A DNA stretch of 64,000 nt. Source: Novosphingobium clariflavum (GTDB taxonomy: Bacteria; Pseudomonadota; Alphaproteobacteria; Sphingomonadales; Sphingomonadaceae). The stretch lies in the NCBI RefSeq assembly GCF_026420865.1, contig NZ_JAPCWC010000008.1, positions 1 to 64,000 of the forward strand, written 5' to 3'. The notes beneath the pieces were generated by a model that was given only the letters and a program-made list of their open reading frames with translations, was not told where the DNA came from and ran no database searches. The translations under genes were made by a program, and so were the position numbers. This document shows, piece after piece, positions 24,033-33,140 of this stretch (positions are counted from its first letter, which is position 1; each line of letters begins with the position of its first letter).

Positions 24033-25514
24033 ATGAGCATCAACTTCTCAAACATCCCGTCGAACCTGCGCGTCCCGCTCTTTTATGCCGAGCTCGATCC
24101 GCGGTTCGCCAACACCACTCCAATCGCCCAGCGCGGCTTGCTCGTCGGCCAGATGACCGCAGCCGGGACCTATACGCCCGGCGTGCCCGTCCAGCTGACC
24201 TCGGTCGCTGACGGCATCGCTGGCGCAGGCGCAGGCTCGGTGCTTGCCGGCATGATCCAGGCCTGGCGTGAGAATGACAAAACCGGCGAGGTATGGGTAC
24301 TCCCAATCTCGGACGCCGGCGCCGCTACCGCTGCAGCCGGGACGCTTACCATCACCGGCACCGCCACCGGCAGCGGGACGATCCCGCTCTACATCGCCGG
24401 GACGAAGGTTTCGGTAGCCGTCGCGGTGGGCGACACCATCGCGGCGATCGCCACGAACGTTGCCGCGCAGATCAATGCCGCCCTGGTACCTGTGACGGCA
24501 ACGGCCGCCGCCGGCGTCGTGACCCTCACCGCGCGCAACAAGGGCCTGGTCGGCAATGAAATCGACGTTCGCCTGTCCTATCTTGGCAGTGCCGGCGGCG
24601 AGACGCTTCCGGCAGGTGTCGCGGTCGCGATCGTTGCCCTGACGGGCGGCGCGACGAACCCGACAATCACGACGCAGCTTGCTGCACTGGGCGACAAGAC
24701 GTTCGACTTCATCGTCTCCGGACTGAATGACGCGACCTCGCTCGATGCACTGAAGGCCCTGCAGCTTGATACGACCGGACGCTGGTCGCCGATGCAGCAG
24801 CTTTACGGGCACGTCTTCACGGCGGCGCGTGGCACTGCTGGCACGCTGGCGACACTCGGCGTGGGTCGGAACGATCAGCACCTCTCGATCATCGGCTTCA
24901 ACGACAGCCCCTCCCCGTTCTGGGTCTGGGCAGCTGCAATTGTCGGTCAGGCCGCGGTCAGCCTCCGGGGCGACCCCGCCTTGCCGCTGCAGTACCTGAC
25001 TGTCTCGGGTGTCCTGGCGCCGCCGATCGCATCGCGCTTCTCGATCGGCGTTCGCAACTCCACGCTGCTCTACAGCGGAATCTCGACGTGGCAGGTCGAT
25101 GCCAGCGGCAACATCGTGATCGAGAACATCATCACGACCTACGTCACGAACTCGCAGGGCAACAACGACAACTCGTACCTCGAGGTCGAGACGATGTTCA
25201 CCCTGATGTACGTCCTGCGTTTCATGCGATCGCGCATCGAGACGAAGTTCGGCCGCATGAAGCTGGCGGCGGATGGCACGCGCCTCATCGCCGGCAGCAA
25301 GGTGGTCACGCCCTCTTCGATCCGCGCTGACCAGATCGCCGCATATCGAGAGCTCGAGGAAGGCGGCTACGTCCAGAAGTCCGACGAATTCGCGGCGAAC
25401 CTGATCGTCGAGAAGGACGCCAACACCCCCAACCGCGTGAACGTGCTCTGGCCGGGCACCCTGATCGAACAGCTGCGCGTCTTCGCGATGCTGGTCCAGT
25501 TCCGCCTGACCTGA
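24033..25514 (+). CDS. Contractile tail sheath protein (Mu gpL-like)
   Basis: A 493-aa tail sheath protein. It starts with 'INFSNIPSNLRVPLFYAELD' and 'TPIAQRGLLVGQM', contains the variable Ala/Thr-rich domain (residues 90-190), and ends with the conserved C-terminal domain ('EVETMFTLMYVLRFMRSRIETKFGR', 'NRVNVLWPGTLIEQLRVFAMLVQF'). The sheath contracts during injection. Presence of this gene shows the phage had a contractile tail. Confidence 0.96.
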   Translation: MSINFSNIPSNLRVPLFYAELDPRFANTTPIAQRGLLVGQMTAAGTYTPGVPVQLTSVADGIAGAGAGSVLAGMIQAWRENDKTGEVWVLPISDAGAATAAAGTLTITGTATGSGTIPLYIAGTKVSVAVAVGDTIAAIATNVAAQINAALVPVTATAAAGVVTLTARNKGLVGNEIDVRLSYLGSAGGETLPAGVAVAIVALTGGATNPTITTQLAALGDKTFDFIVSGLNDATSLDALKALQLDTTGRWSPMQQLYGHVFTAARGTAGTLATLGVGRNDQHLSIIGFNDSPSPFWVWAAAIVGQAAVSLRGDPALPLQYLTVSGVLAPPIASRFSIGVRNSTLLYSGISTWQVDASGNIVIENIITTYVTNSQGNNDNSYLEVETMFTLMYVLRFMRSRIETKFGRMKLAADGTRLIAGSKVVTPSSIRADQIAAYRELEEGGYVQKSDEFAANLIVEKDANTPNRVNVLWPGTLIEQLRVFAMLVQFRLT

Positions 25515-25524
25515 GGAGCCCACC

Positions 25525-25896
25525 ATGGCCACCAACAACCTTATCGCCGGCTTCGCCTTCATCACGATCGACGGCACCTCTTACGCGATCGCCGGCGAAG
25601 GCACCTACCGGATCTCGACCAACAAGCGCGAGACGCTGATCGGTCAGGACGGCGTTCACGGTTACTCCGAAACGCCCACCGCCGGCATGATCAGCTGGCA
25701 GGGCCGCGACAGCGGCGCTCTCAGCATTACCGACCTGAACGATGCCGTCGACGTCACCGTCCAACTGGAGCTCGCCAACGGCAAGAACGTGATCGCCCGC
25801 AATGCCTGGCGCGCCGGCGATCCCGTCGAAGTCAGCAGCGAGAACGCAACATTCAACGTCGTGTTCGAATCTGCCGACGTGAAGGAGGTCAAGTGA
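25525..25896 (+). CDS. Tail tube protein (Mu gpM-like)
   Basis: A 123-aa beta-rich protein that forms the inner tube. 'GFAFITIDGTSYAIAGEGTYR', 'RETLIGQDGVHGYSETPTAGMISWQGRD' and the C-terminal 'ENATFNVVFESADVKEV' match Mu-type tube proteins. It follows the sheath gene as expected. Confidence 0.92.
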   Translation: MATNNLIAGFAFITIDGTSYAIAGEGTYRISTNKRETLIGQDGVHGYSETPTAGMISWQGRDSGALSITDLNDAVDVTVQLELANGKNVIARNAWRAGDPVEVSSENATFNVVFESADVKEVK

Positions 25897-25897
25897 C

Positions 25898-26158
25898 ATG
25901 AGCGCCGAAACTGAAACCCTGGACGAACTTGTTCTGACGCTCCGGAAGCCCGTTGAACACGGTGGCATGACGTACACCCAGCTGACGCTGAAGGAACCCA
26001 CGGCCGCCCAGTGGAACGAATGGGACGGAAAGAAGGGCGTCGACGCGGATATCACTGCGATCTCCGTAATCGCCGGCGTCCCGAGCCAGGCCGTCGCTAA
26101 AATCGGTGCTCGCGACATCATCACCGCTTCGAGGTTCATCGCCCGTTTTTTGGAGTGA
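25898..26158 (+). CDS. Tail assembly chaperone, short form (Mu gp41-like)
   Basis: An 86-aa protein of the tail-assembly-chaperone type: 'LDELVLTLRKPVEHGGMTYTQLTLKEPTAAQW', 'AISVIAGVPSQAVAKIGARDI'. It binds the tape measure during assembly. The gene ends with the slippery T TTT TTG (26146-26152), and a -1 shift there gives a 127-aa fusion product ending at 26280. Confidence 0.88.
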   Translation: MSAETETLDELVLTLRKPVEHGGMTYTQLTLKEPTAAQWNEWDGKKGVDADITAISVIAGVPSQAVAKIGARDIITASRFIARFLE

Positions 26159-26280
26159 AGCCGCCGGACTGGCGCCGGCGCTTGATCCTGATCGGCCGCA
26201 TGTTCGGTAAACTTCCCGACGAGGTCGCTAACCGGCCCTGGTCGGTCCTGAATGCATGGCTGGAATGGGCTGATGACTGA
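25898..26280 (+). CDS. Tail assembly chaperone, -1 frameshift fusion form
   Basis: If ribosomes slip by -1 on T TTT TTG at 26146-26152, translation passes the stop at 26156 and continues through a 43-codon extension (GVKPPDWRRRLILIGRMF, then PDEVANRPWSVLNAWLEWAD) to TGA at 26278. The extension contains the tape-measure-proximal residues expected of the second chaperone product (lambda GT, Mu gp42). The tape-measure ATG at 26273 overlaps the extension by eight bases. Both frame and signal are seen; slippage itself is inferred from the family. Confidence 0.8.
26146..26152 (+). promoter_or_regulatory. Slippery heptamer T TTT TTG
   Basis: In the chaperone frame this reads CGT TTT TTG GAG TGA, an X-XXY-YYZ heptamer two codons before the stop. 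A GC-rich stretch after it (about 26160-26185) could form a stimulatory hairpin. Confidence 0.78.
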
Positions 26281-27925
26281 CGAAGTTGCCAAGATCGGCG
26301 TCGCGATCGTCGCCAACGATCGCAGTGAAGCGGGCTGGAAATCGGCAGAAAAACGGGCCGAACAGTCGCAGAAGCGTGTCGGCAGCCTCAACCGCAAGGC
26401 CTTCAACGACAACGATCGCGCAACTGCCCGCAGCACGAAGTCGATGGTCAGTTCGCTCGCCAGGATCGAGCAGGCCGCTGCTCGGGCCCTCGGCGGCCGA
26501 TCGCTGACTGCAGGCCTTGCTGGCCGGTTCGGCGCGGCCGGCCAGGCCGCCTCCGCCATGGGCGAAGGACTGGCCAGTGCATCTGCCGCCGGTGGCCTCC
26601 TCGAAACGGCTGCCGGCGGCGTGACGATGGCTGTCGGCGGCACGATCGCGGTCCTCGGCGCCGCGGCCTATGCGGCATTCAAGTTCACGGACAGCTGGGC
26701 ACAGGGCGCCGCTCAGCTGGCCCGTACGGCCGAGATCATCGGCATTTCGACGAAGGCTCTTACGGAGTTTTCGTCTGCTGCCGAGCGCGCCGGCGTGGAC
26801 AAGGGCGCTGCGGTGGGTGCGGTCGGCAGTCTGTCTCAGACGCTGAACGATGCGCGCTATGGCCGGAACACGCAGGCGCTCGAAGTACTTCGGCGGCTCA
26901 ATGTCGGCATGAAGCTGAACAAGGATGGTACCGTCGACACGGCCGCCATGCTGCCGGCGATCGCTGACGCCATCCAGCGTCAGAATTCCAGCGGCCGCCG
27001 CACCGTCGCACGCCTTCTCGGAATTCCTGAATCGACCCTCCCTGCCTTCAGCCAAGGCGGCAAAGCGCTGAGCGCTGACATGAAGGATTCCGATGGCACC
27101 GGCGTAGTCATTGACGATACGGTCGGCGACCTGGCGAAGAAGGCCGCCCGAAAGAGCGTGCTGCTCGGACAGGCCAAAGACCGCATGCTCGATTACGCCG
27201 GTCGCAAAGCGGCCGAGCAGCTGAGCGGTCGCGCGGCGGATGCGGCCGTTGATGCCGCCCAGGCGATCGACGAGGCGGTTCATGGGAACTTTGCGCCGGC
27301 GGTAGATAAGTTCGGCCGTGCCGTGGACAACCTCGTCGACGGTGCCCGCAACCTGTTTGGCGGTAGCGGCGGCGGCGCTCCAACCGTCGGGGGCATTGCA
27401 ACGCGCATCGAGAAGCTGGGCGAACGTTCCCGGCAAAACCAGATCAGCCCCAAGGGCGCGATTGGGGTCATGCAGGTGATGCCGGGCACGGCGCGGGCGA
27501 CCGCGTCGCGGCTAGGCATCCCATTCGATGAAAGCCGGTACCGCAAGGACGAAGGCTACAACCGGATGCTCGGCCAGCAGCATTTGGGCTTTTTACTTCG
27601 CCGGTACGGCGGAAACGAAACCCTCGCCACAGCGGCCTACAACGCCGGCGAAGGCCGCGTGGACAAGTGGCTGCAGTCGATCGGGGACCCCCGCAAAGGT
27701 GGGATTTCCGAGCAGCAATTCGCGGCGCGTATCCCGTTCAAGGAAACTCGCAATTACGTCCAGCGCGTCATGGAAGGCCATTACGGCGAGCGTGGCCAAA
27801 TCCCAGTGAAGGTCGACATTCAGGTCAACCAGCACGGCAAGGTCACCGGCGTAAAGACCACCCAGGGCAACGGGAACGCCCCGGCTGTCAGCCACTCCAT
27901 GAACGTCGGCGCCTACCGCTACTGA
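26273..27925 (+). CDS. Tape measure protein with lytic transglycosylase domain
   Basis: A 550-aa tail tape measure protein. The start at 26273 (ATGACTGA) overlaps the chaperone fusion stop. Residues 1-130 are Ala/Gly-rich helix with a hydrophobic stretch (AAGGVTMAVGGTIAVLGAAAYAAF); the C-terminus is an SLT-type transglycosylase: 'SPKGAIGVMQVMPGTARATA', 'NETLATAAYNAGEGRV' and 'PFKETRNYVQRV'. The Glu in LGERSRQN is the likely catalytic acid. At 550 aa it predicts a short tail. Confidence 0.9.
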   Translation: MTDEVAKIGVAIVANDRSEAGWKSAEKRAEQSQKRVGSLNRKAFNDNDRATARSTKSMVSSLARIEQAAARALGGRSLTAGLAGRFGAAGQAASAMGEGLASASAAGGLLETAAGGVTMAVGGTIAVLGAAAYAAFKFTDSWAQGAAQLARTAEIIGISTKALTEFSSAAERAGVDKGAAVGAVGSLSQTLNDARYGRNTQALEVLRRLNVGMKLNKDGTVDTAAMLPAIADAIQRQNSSGRRTVARLLGIPESTLPAFSQGGKALSADMKDSDGTGVVIDDTVGDLAKKAARKSVLLGQAKDRMLDYAGRKAAEQLSGRAADAAVDAAQAIDEAVHGNFAPAVDKFGRAVDNLVDGARNLFGGSGGGAPTVGGIATRIEKLGERSRQNQISPKGAIGVMQVMPGTARATASRLGIPFDESRYRKDEGYNRMLGQQHLGFLLRRYGGNETLATAAYNAGEGRVDKWLQSIGDPRKGGISEQQFAARIPFKETRNYVQRVMEGHYGERGQIPVKVDIQVNQHGKVTGVKTTQGNGNAPAVSHSMNVGAYRY

Positions 27926-27955
27926 ACCCGGCCATCGGGCCAACGAGATTTTCCT

Positions 27956-29254
27956 ATGCTGCTTCCGGCATCCTTCCGCGGCGTTCCGTTCGCGGTGACC
28001 GAATCTGACGCGCTGGGCGGGCGCCGGATCGCGCTTCACCAGTATCCCGGGCGCGACAAGCCGTGGGCAGAAGACATGGGCCGCGCTCCACGCCGGTTCC
28101 GGCTGCGCGGCTTCGTTCTCGACGGCGATGTTCGCCTGGGCGGCCTTCCCGTTGTTCTGCTCCGCGCAACACTCATCAGCGCTATCGAGAAGAAGGGTTC
28201 CGGCACTCTCATCCATCCCACCCTCGGCTCGATGGAGGTGGTAGTCGAGCGTGCGTCCATCAGCGAAGGCCTAGGCGCGAACAGCTATTCCGAAGTCGAA
28301 CTCGAATTCGTTGAATCTGGTGCCCAGACCTTCCCGACAACCTCGGTCACCGCCAAGCTAAACGAAATCGCGGCAATCGCGCTGAAGGCCGCTTCGGCCG
28401 TCGAAACGGCGGCGCTTCTTTACAGCACCTACCTCTCCGGCGGATCCCGCGACGAAGCCGTCACTGCCGCAGCGAACTGGTCAGGCACTGTTAGTTCCGC
28501 CGCAGTTGATGCGACTGCAATGCACCGAATCGTTGCCCAACTCAGCGGGAATTACGGGCGATATTCCGCAGGTGCCAACGCCGGTCTTTCGGGCAGCAAT
28601 TCCTCTCCCTACACCTCCGGTACCTCGGTAGCGGACATCATCCCAATTGCTTCGGCAAATCGGCAGGCAACGATCGATGCCGCAGCGACGTTCGTTGAGG
28701 CTGCAACCGAGGTGGACCTGTCGGCCGCCTCCAGCGTGATCAATGCGGCCGACAGCATGTTCGATGCTCTGGTCACCTCCTGCGCTGACCCGGCGGATGC
28801 CATTCGCCTGCTGCTCGGCATCATGGGTACGGCGACGCTCGGCCTTGGAAACGCCATGTCCGACGCCATCGCACAGGTTGTCCTACGCTCGGCAGCTGCA
28901 GCCTTGACCACCGCAGCGGCAAGCTATCAGCCGCAGAGCGTAGACGATGCCGCAACCCGTATTTCGGAAATCGGTTCGGTACTCGATGCTTTGATGCTAA
29001 CCGCTGCCGACGCCCGCGCCGATGCCTGTTCCGCAGCGCTCCGTCAGTGCCGAGGCGCGATCGCCACGGATCTGAGGAACCGTGGCGGTACGCTCGCTCA
29101 GATGCGGACATTCAAGTTTGCAGCCGCTCTGCCCTCGCTTGTTCTGGCGCAGTCGATCTACGCGGATGCCACTCGCGCCGCCCAGTTGGTCACGCAGGCA
29201 AACCCTCCGCATCCATTGTTCATGCCCGCCAGCTTCCAGGCCCTCGCATCATGA
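27956..29254 (+). CDS. DNA circularisation/baseplate protein (Mu gpN-like)
   Basis: A 432-aa protein with an N-terminal DNA-circularisation domain: 'LPASFRGVPFAVTESDALGGRR', 'HQYPGRDKPWAEDMGRAPRRF', 'GLPVVLLRATLISAIEKKGSGTL'. The C-terminal half is Ala/Ser-rich helical. In Mu the equivalent gene N sits between tape measure and P and contributes to the baseplate hub. Its stop overlaps the next start (ATGA). Confidence 0.92.
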   Translation: MLLPASFRGVPFAVTESDALGGRRIALHQYPGRDKPWAEDMGRAPRRFRLRGFVLDGDVRLGGLPVVLLRATLISAIEKKGSGTLIHPTLGSMEVVVERASISEGLGANSYSEVELEFVESGAQTFPTTSVTAKLNEIAAIALKAASAVETAALLYSTYLSGGSRDEAVTAAANWSGTVSSAAVDATAMHRIVAQLSGNYGRYSAGANAGLSGSNSSPYTSGTSVADIIPIASANRQATIDAAATFVEAATEVDLSAASSVINAADSMFDALVTSCADPADAIRLLLGIMGTATLGLGNAMSDAIAQVVLRSAAAALTTAAASYQPQSVDDAATRISEIGSVLDALMLTAADARADACSAALRQCRGAIATDLRNRGGTLAQMRTFKFAAALPSLVLAQSIYADATRAAQLVTQANPPHPLFMPASFQALAS

Positions 29255-30348
29255 GCGATACAGAGATCATCATCAGCGGCCGTGATAAGAACGAACTTCG
29301 GCTTCAGGTCGCGGGCTTGCTCTTCGAAGGGTGGGAGCAGGTCGAAGTCACACTGCGGGCTGAAGGCTTCCCAAATTCATTCGATATCCGGGCAAGCATC
29401 CCTCCCAATCAGAAAAACCCGTGCAGTGCTGGCGACGAATGCGTTGTCCTGATGGGTGCCGACACAGTGATATCCGGCTACGTCGATCGTGTTATCAACG
29501 CAGGCGACTCTGACAGTCACACTATCAGTATCGTCGGTCGCGGGCGCACGCAGGATCTGGTCGATTGCGGAGCGGAATGGCCCTCTCACCAGCAGATTGG
29601 CGGCAATGCCCTCACAATCGCATCCAAACTTGCTGAGCCTTACGGCATCAAAGTTGCGATGGGCGAGGACGCGTCACCCGGTGCTGATGTTCCGCAATGG
29701 GTTCTGAACTACGGGGAAAGCCCGGCGGAAATCATCCAGCGTGTGGCTCGTAATGCCGGCCTGCTGGCGTACGAGAATTACGAGGGGAAGGTCCTGCTTT
29801 CATCCGTAGGAGACACGGAAGCATCAAGCGGCATCGAATTTGGCACAAACGTCGAAAGCTGGAGTGTCGAGCGTTCGATGGATCAGCGGTACTCTCATTA
29901 CGTCTGCTGCTCCGCATCCATGGATGCCATGATGGAACTTGGCGGAAGCGACTTCTTCCACACCGAAACCGACCCCAATGTGCCCCGCCACAGGCTTACC
30001 TATCTGATCGTGGAGAACGTTGCGACTGACCCGCAGGCGTTCACGATTCAGCGCGCAAAGTGGGAAGCGCAACGGCGCGCCGGCCGATCGTTCGTACTGC
30101 GAGCAACTATCGATAGCTGGCGCGATAGCGAAGGAACGCTTTGGACCCCGAATACTTTGGTGCCCGTCAATCTGCCGGGAACAACTGGTGGCATCCAAAT
30201 GGTCCTTTCAGAAGTCACTTACCGGCGCGACGAAGAACGCGGCACGACGGCCGAGCTCTTATGCATGCCTAAGGAAGCGTTCACACCGGAGCCCATCACG
30301 CTGGTGCCGGTCAACCTTGCCGACGTCGATACAGGGGCGAGCCAATGA
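29251..30348 (+). CDS. Baseplate hub protein (Mu gpP/gpD-like)
   Basis: A 365-aa baseplate hub protein. 'IIISGRDKNELRLQVAGLLFEGWEQVEVTLRAE', 'ISGYVDRVINAGDSDSHTISIVGRGRTQDLVDC' and 'VNYGESPAEIIQRVARNAGL'-type blocks (here WVLNYGESPAEIIQRV) match Mu gpP. The ATG at 29251 overlaps the gpN stop. The protein would form the ring below the tube to which the spike attaches. Confidence 0.9.
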   Translation: MSDTEIIISGRDKNELRLQVAGLLFEGWEQVEVTLRAEGFPNSFDIRASIPPNQKNPCSAGDECVVLMGADTVISGYVDRVINAGDSDSHTISIVGRGRTQDLVDCGAEWPSHQQIGGNALTIASKLAEPYGIKVAMGEDASPGADVPQWVLNYGESPAEIIQRVARNAGLLAYENYEGKVLLSSVGDTEASSGIEFGTNVESWSVERSMDQRYSHYVCCSASMDAMMELGGSDFFHTETDPNVPRHRLTYLIVENVATDPQAFTIQRAKWEAQRRAGRSFVLRATIDSWRDSEGTLWTPNTLVPVNLPGTTGGIQMVLSEVTYRRDEERGTTAELLCMPKEAFTPEPITLVPVNLADVDTGASQ

Positions 30349-30950
30349 TCCCGCAATTCCTGGCCAACCTCATGGGCATCGGCCGCGCCACCACCATCGA
30401 CGACAGCGGCGAACTTCAGTTGATGCAGGTAACGGAGGGCGCAGCGGGATCCGGTTTTGCCGATCGGGTGACGGACAACGTTCGCCGGGTGACGGAATTC
30501 GGATTCGGATCAGTGCCGCCGATCGACAGCGAGGTTGTGATGCTCCGCCGCGGCGCCGATCGCTCCTGCTCCCTCATCATGGGTACGAGCCATCGACCAT
30601 CCCGACCGCGCGATCTGCAGCCCGGTGATACCATCATCTACGACGTCCGCGGCGCAAAGGTAAAACTCTCCGCCGATGGCATCGAGGTCGACGCGGCGGG
30701 GCTCGAAATCATGGTTTCGAATGCCAGTAAGGCGACGCTCGACGTGCCTGACGTCTATCTGACCGGTAACCTTCACGTCGCTGGCGACATCGATACCGAA
30801 GGCGACTTTGCCGCCGCTGGCGCCATCACTGGCCTAACTGGCGGTACCGCGATCGAACTCGGCGCGCTCCGCGACGCATACAACGATCATGGGCACACCG
30901 GCATCAGCACCGGTACCGCGACCTCTGGCAAGACCGATCACGCCGTATGA
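30345..30950 (+). CDS. Baseplate spike protein V (Mu gp45-like)
   Basis: A 201-aa spike protein. N-terminal OB-like domain ('ANLMGIGRATTIDDSGELQLMQVT', 'VRRVTEFGFGSVPPIDSEVVML') is followed by a beta-helical C-terminus ('PDVYLTGNLHVAGDIDTEGDFAAAG') ending in 'YNDHGHTGISTGTATSGKTDHAV', whose HxH pattern may bind a metal at the tip. Overlaps neighbours by four bases each side. Confidence 0.9.
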   Translation: MIPQFLANLMGIGRATTIDDSGELQLMQVTEGAAGSGFADRVTDNVRRVTEFGFGSVPPIDSEVVMLRRGADRSCSLIMGTSHRPSRPRDLQPGDTIIYDVRGAKVKLSADGIEVDAAGLEIMVSNASKATLDVPDVYLTGNLHVAGDIDTEGDFAAAGAITGLTGGTAIELGALRDAYNDHGHTGISTGTATSGKTDHAV

Positions 30951-31456
30951 CCGACATCCTCACCTCCTGGGATACCCAGACAGGATCCGGCGACTGGCTG
31001 TTCACGCCCGAGTATCCGATGCTCTGGACGGACGAGAACGGAGATCCGATCGTCGACGAGAACGGCGGCCTCATCAATGCCGTGGTCGCCCCGACCTTGC
31101 CGTCATCGCACGACCTGGCCACGGCCGTCCTTATCAGCCTGTTCAGCGATGCGCTTGCCAGCGACGACGACACGCTACCAGATCAGTCTGGCGATCGGCG
31201 TGGGTGGTGGGCAGGCGAAATCGGCTCCAAACTCTGGTTGCGCCAGCGCTCAAAGCAAAGCGAAACACTGCTCCAGCTAGTCAAGGACGACATCAAAGCT
31301 GGCCTTGCATGGATGATCGAGGATGGCGTTGCCGCCTCGATCAACGTTGAAGCCGAATTCACGAAACCAGGAATGCTTGGAACTCGGGTTGTGATCCACC
31401 GCCCTGACGGAACGAACGTTGCCCTGCGCTTCGCCAATCTCTGGGACCTGATCTGA
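30947..31456 (+). CDS. GP46-family baseplate protein
   Basis: A 169-aa protein matching Mu gp46 (gpW/gp25-like baseplate wedge component): 'DTQTGSGDWLFT' at the start, 'SSHDLATAVLISLFSDALASDDDTLPD', 'RRGWWAGEIGSKLWLRQRSKQSE' and C-terminal 'HRPDGTNVALRFANLWDLI'. The order 45-46-47-48 is that of Mu. Confidence 0.92.
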   Translation: MTDILTSWDTQTGSGDWLFTPEYPMLWTDENGDPIVDENGGLINAVVAPTLPSSHDLATAVLISLFSDALASDDDTLPDQSGDRRGWWAGEIGSKLWLRQRSKQSETLLQLVKDDIKAGLAWMIEDGVAASINVEAEFTKPGMLGTRVVIHRPDGTNVALRFANLWDLI

Positions 31457-32592
31457 TGGTTTTTTCCCGTCCCACGCTCACCAGCTTGCGCAGCCAGGTA
31501 GCGGCCGACATTGCCGCCGGCCTCCCGGGGTTGAACGCGCTGCTCCGCTACAACAACCTGACCATCCTCGGCGACGTCGAGGCCGGACTGGTCGATGGCT
31601 GCTATGGCTATCTCGACTGGATCACCAAGCAATCTGTGCCTTTCACCTCAGAGGACGAGTTCCTCGAGGGTTGGTCGGCCCTGAAGGGCGTCACGCGCAA
31701 GCCGGCCGTCGCCGCTACAGGAAAGGTCACATTGAACGGTACTGGCGGGACTGTGCCTGCCGGAACGGCGCTCACGCGCTCGGATGGCGCCAGTTTCACC
31801 GTCGACGCTGACATAGCGCTGATTGGCGGCGTCGCGGTCGTGCCCGTCACCGCCGCCGCGACAGGGTCTTCGTCTAACACGATCCTCGGCACGACATTGT
31901 CGCTGGCCTCGGCTATTTCCGGCGTGAACTCGCTGGGTACGGTCAGCGTGGCGATCGCCGGCGGCACCGATGTCGAACGTGACGATGATCTACGGTCACG
32001 GATGATCACGGAATACTCCCGGCCGGCTTCGGGCGGCTCAGCTAATGACTATGTAAATTGGGCGCTAGGCATCCCAGGTGTGACGCGGGCATGGTGCGAA
32101 CGCACCGTGTTCGGCGCCGGTACCGTGGGCGTCCTTTTTATGATGGACGAATCGCGCGCTGACTACGGGGGCTTCCCGCAGGGAACCAACGGGGTCGCCA
32201 CCGCCGAGAGTCGAGCCACGGCCGCCAGCGGCGATCAGCTGATCGTCGCAAACGCGCTGTTCGAGCTTCAGCCCGTTGGCCCCATTGTCTTCGCCCGGGC
32301 TTGTACCGCCAACACGATCGACCTTACGATCGCCGGGATCTCGGACGCAACGGATACCACCAAAGCCGCAATCGCCGCCGCGTTCGCGGCGGCCCTCCTT
32401 GCAACGGCCGTCCCGGGCGCCAGCACACCGCTCAGCGCAATCGAAGGCAAAATCGCGGCCGTGTCCGGAGCCACAGGTTTCGTCATCACTGAGATTTTCG
32501 CTTCAGCCGGCGCTGTCAGCCCAGGTCCTACCGGCAACATCTCGTCCAACGTCGGCGCTTTGCCCGTTGCCGGCAACATCACGTACATCTGA
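31456..32592 (+). CDS. Baseplate J-like protein (Mu gp47)
   Basis: A 378-aa baseplate J-family protein: 'RPTLTSLRSQVAADIAAGLPG', 'FLEGWSALKGVTRKPAVAATGKVTL', 'RDDDLRSRMITEYSRPASGGSANDYVNWALGIPGVTRAW' and 'SNVGALPVAGNITYI' at the end. It forms the wedge that links hub and tail fibres. The ATG shares one base with the gp46 stop (TGATG). Confidence 0.95.
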   Translation: MVFSRPTLTSLRSQVAADIAAGLPGLNALLRYNNLTILGDVEAGLVDGCYGYLDWITKQSVPFTSEDEFLEGWSALKGVTRKPAVAATGKVTLNGTGGTVPAGTALTRSDGASFTVDADIALIGGVAVVPVTAAATGSSSNTILGTTLSLASAISGVNSLGTVSVAIAGGTDVERDDDLRSRMITEYSRPASGGSANDYVNWALGIPGVTRAWCERTVFGAGTVGVLFMMDESRADYGGFPQGTNGVATAESRATAASGDQLIVANALFELQPVGPIVFARACTANTIDLTIAGISDATDTTKAAIAAAFAAALLATAVPGASTPLSAIEGKIAAVSGATGFVITEIFASAGAVSPGPTGNISSNVGALPVAGNITYI

Positions 32593-33128
32593 TGGCACGA
32601 ACTTCTGAAGATTATGCTGGCGCAATCCGCGCCCTACTCCCGCGCGGCCGCGTGTGGCAGGCCGAAACAGGTGGCGGCCAACAGAGCCTTATTCTCGCGC
32701 TTGCGCAGCAATGGGCTCGCCTAGATGCCGATGCGACCGAAGTTCTCGATCAATCGCTTCCGGGTAGCAATCTCGACCTGATCACCGAGTGGGAGGAATC
32801 ACTCGGCCTTCCGGATCCATGCGCCGGCGAGGACGCCACGATCGAGCAACGTGCTGCGCAGGTGCTGGCCCGCTTCGTCGGTGGCGGCGGCCAAAGCCGA
32901 TCATTCTTCACCAGTTACGCCGCGGCACTGGGCTTCGAAATCTCGATCACCGCGATTTCGCCCTTCAGGGTGGAAACCAGCACCGTTGAAACCCCGCTTT
33001 ACGACGAAGATTGGCTCTTCGTCTGGGTGGTGACCGTGCTGTCGAACACCGGCGGCCTCAGCACCGATGTGCTCGTCTGCGAGTTCGAGGCGCTCAAGCC
33101 CGCTCACACTTACGTCCTCTTCCAGTAA
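32592..33128 (+). CDS. YmfQ/DUF2313 tail protein (Mu gp48-like)
   Basis: A 178-aa protein of the DUF2313 family: 'AGAIRALLPRGRVWQAETGG', 'LDADATEVLDQSLPGSNLDLITEWEESLGLPDPC' and a C-terminal 'CEFEALKPAHTYVLFQ'. The family caps the baseplate wedge in Mu-like phages. One-base overlap with gp47. Confidence 0.93.
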   Translation: MARTSEDYAGAIRALLPRGRVWQAETGGGQQSLILALAQQWARLDADATEVLDQSLPGSNLDLITEWEESLGLPDPCAGEDATIEQRAAQVLARFVGGGGQSRSFFTSYAAALGFEISITAISPFRVETSTVETPLYDEDWLFVWVVTVLSNTGGLSTDVLVCEFEALKPAHTYVLFQ

Positions 33129-33140
33129 CGAGGTCCCTCC

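Noticed and set aside
24033..33128. Possible type VI secretion or tailocin cluster instead of a phage tail
   Set aside because: Complete head, terminase and lysis genes are contiguous, and the sheath, gpN and gp45-48 set is of Mu type; no T6SS membrane or ClpV genes are present.
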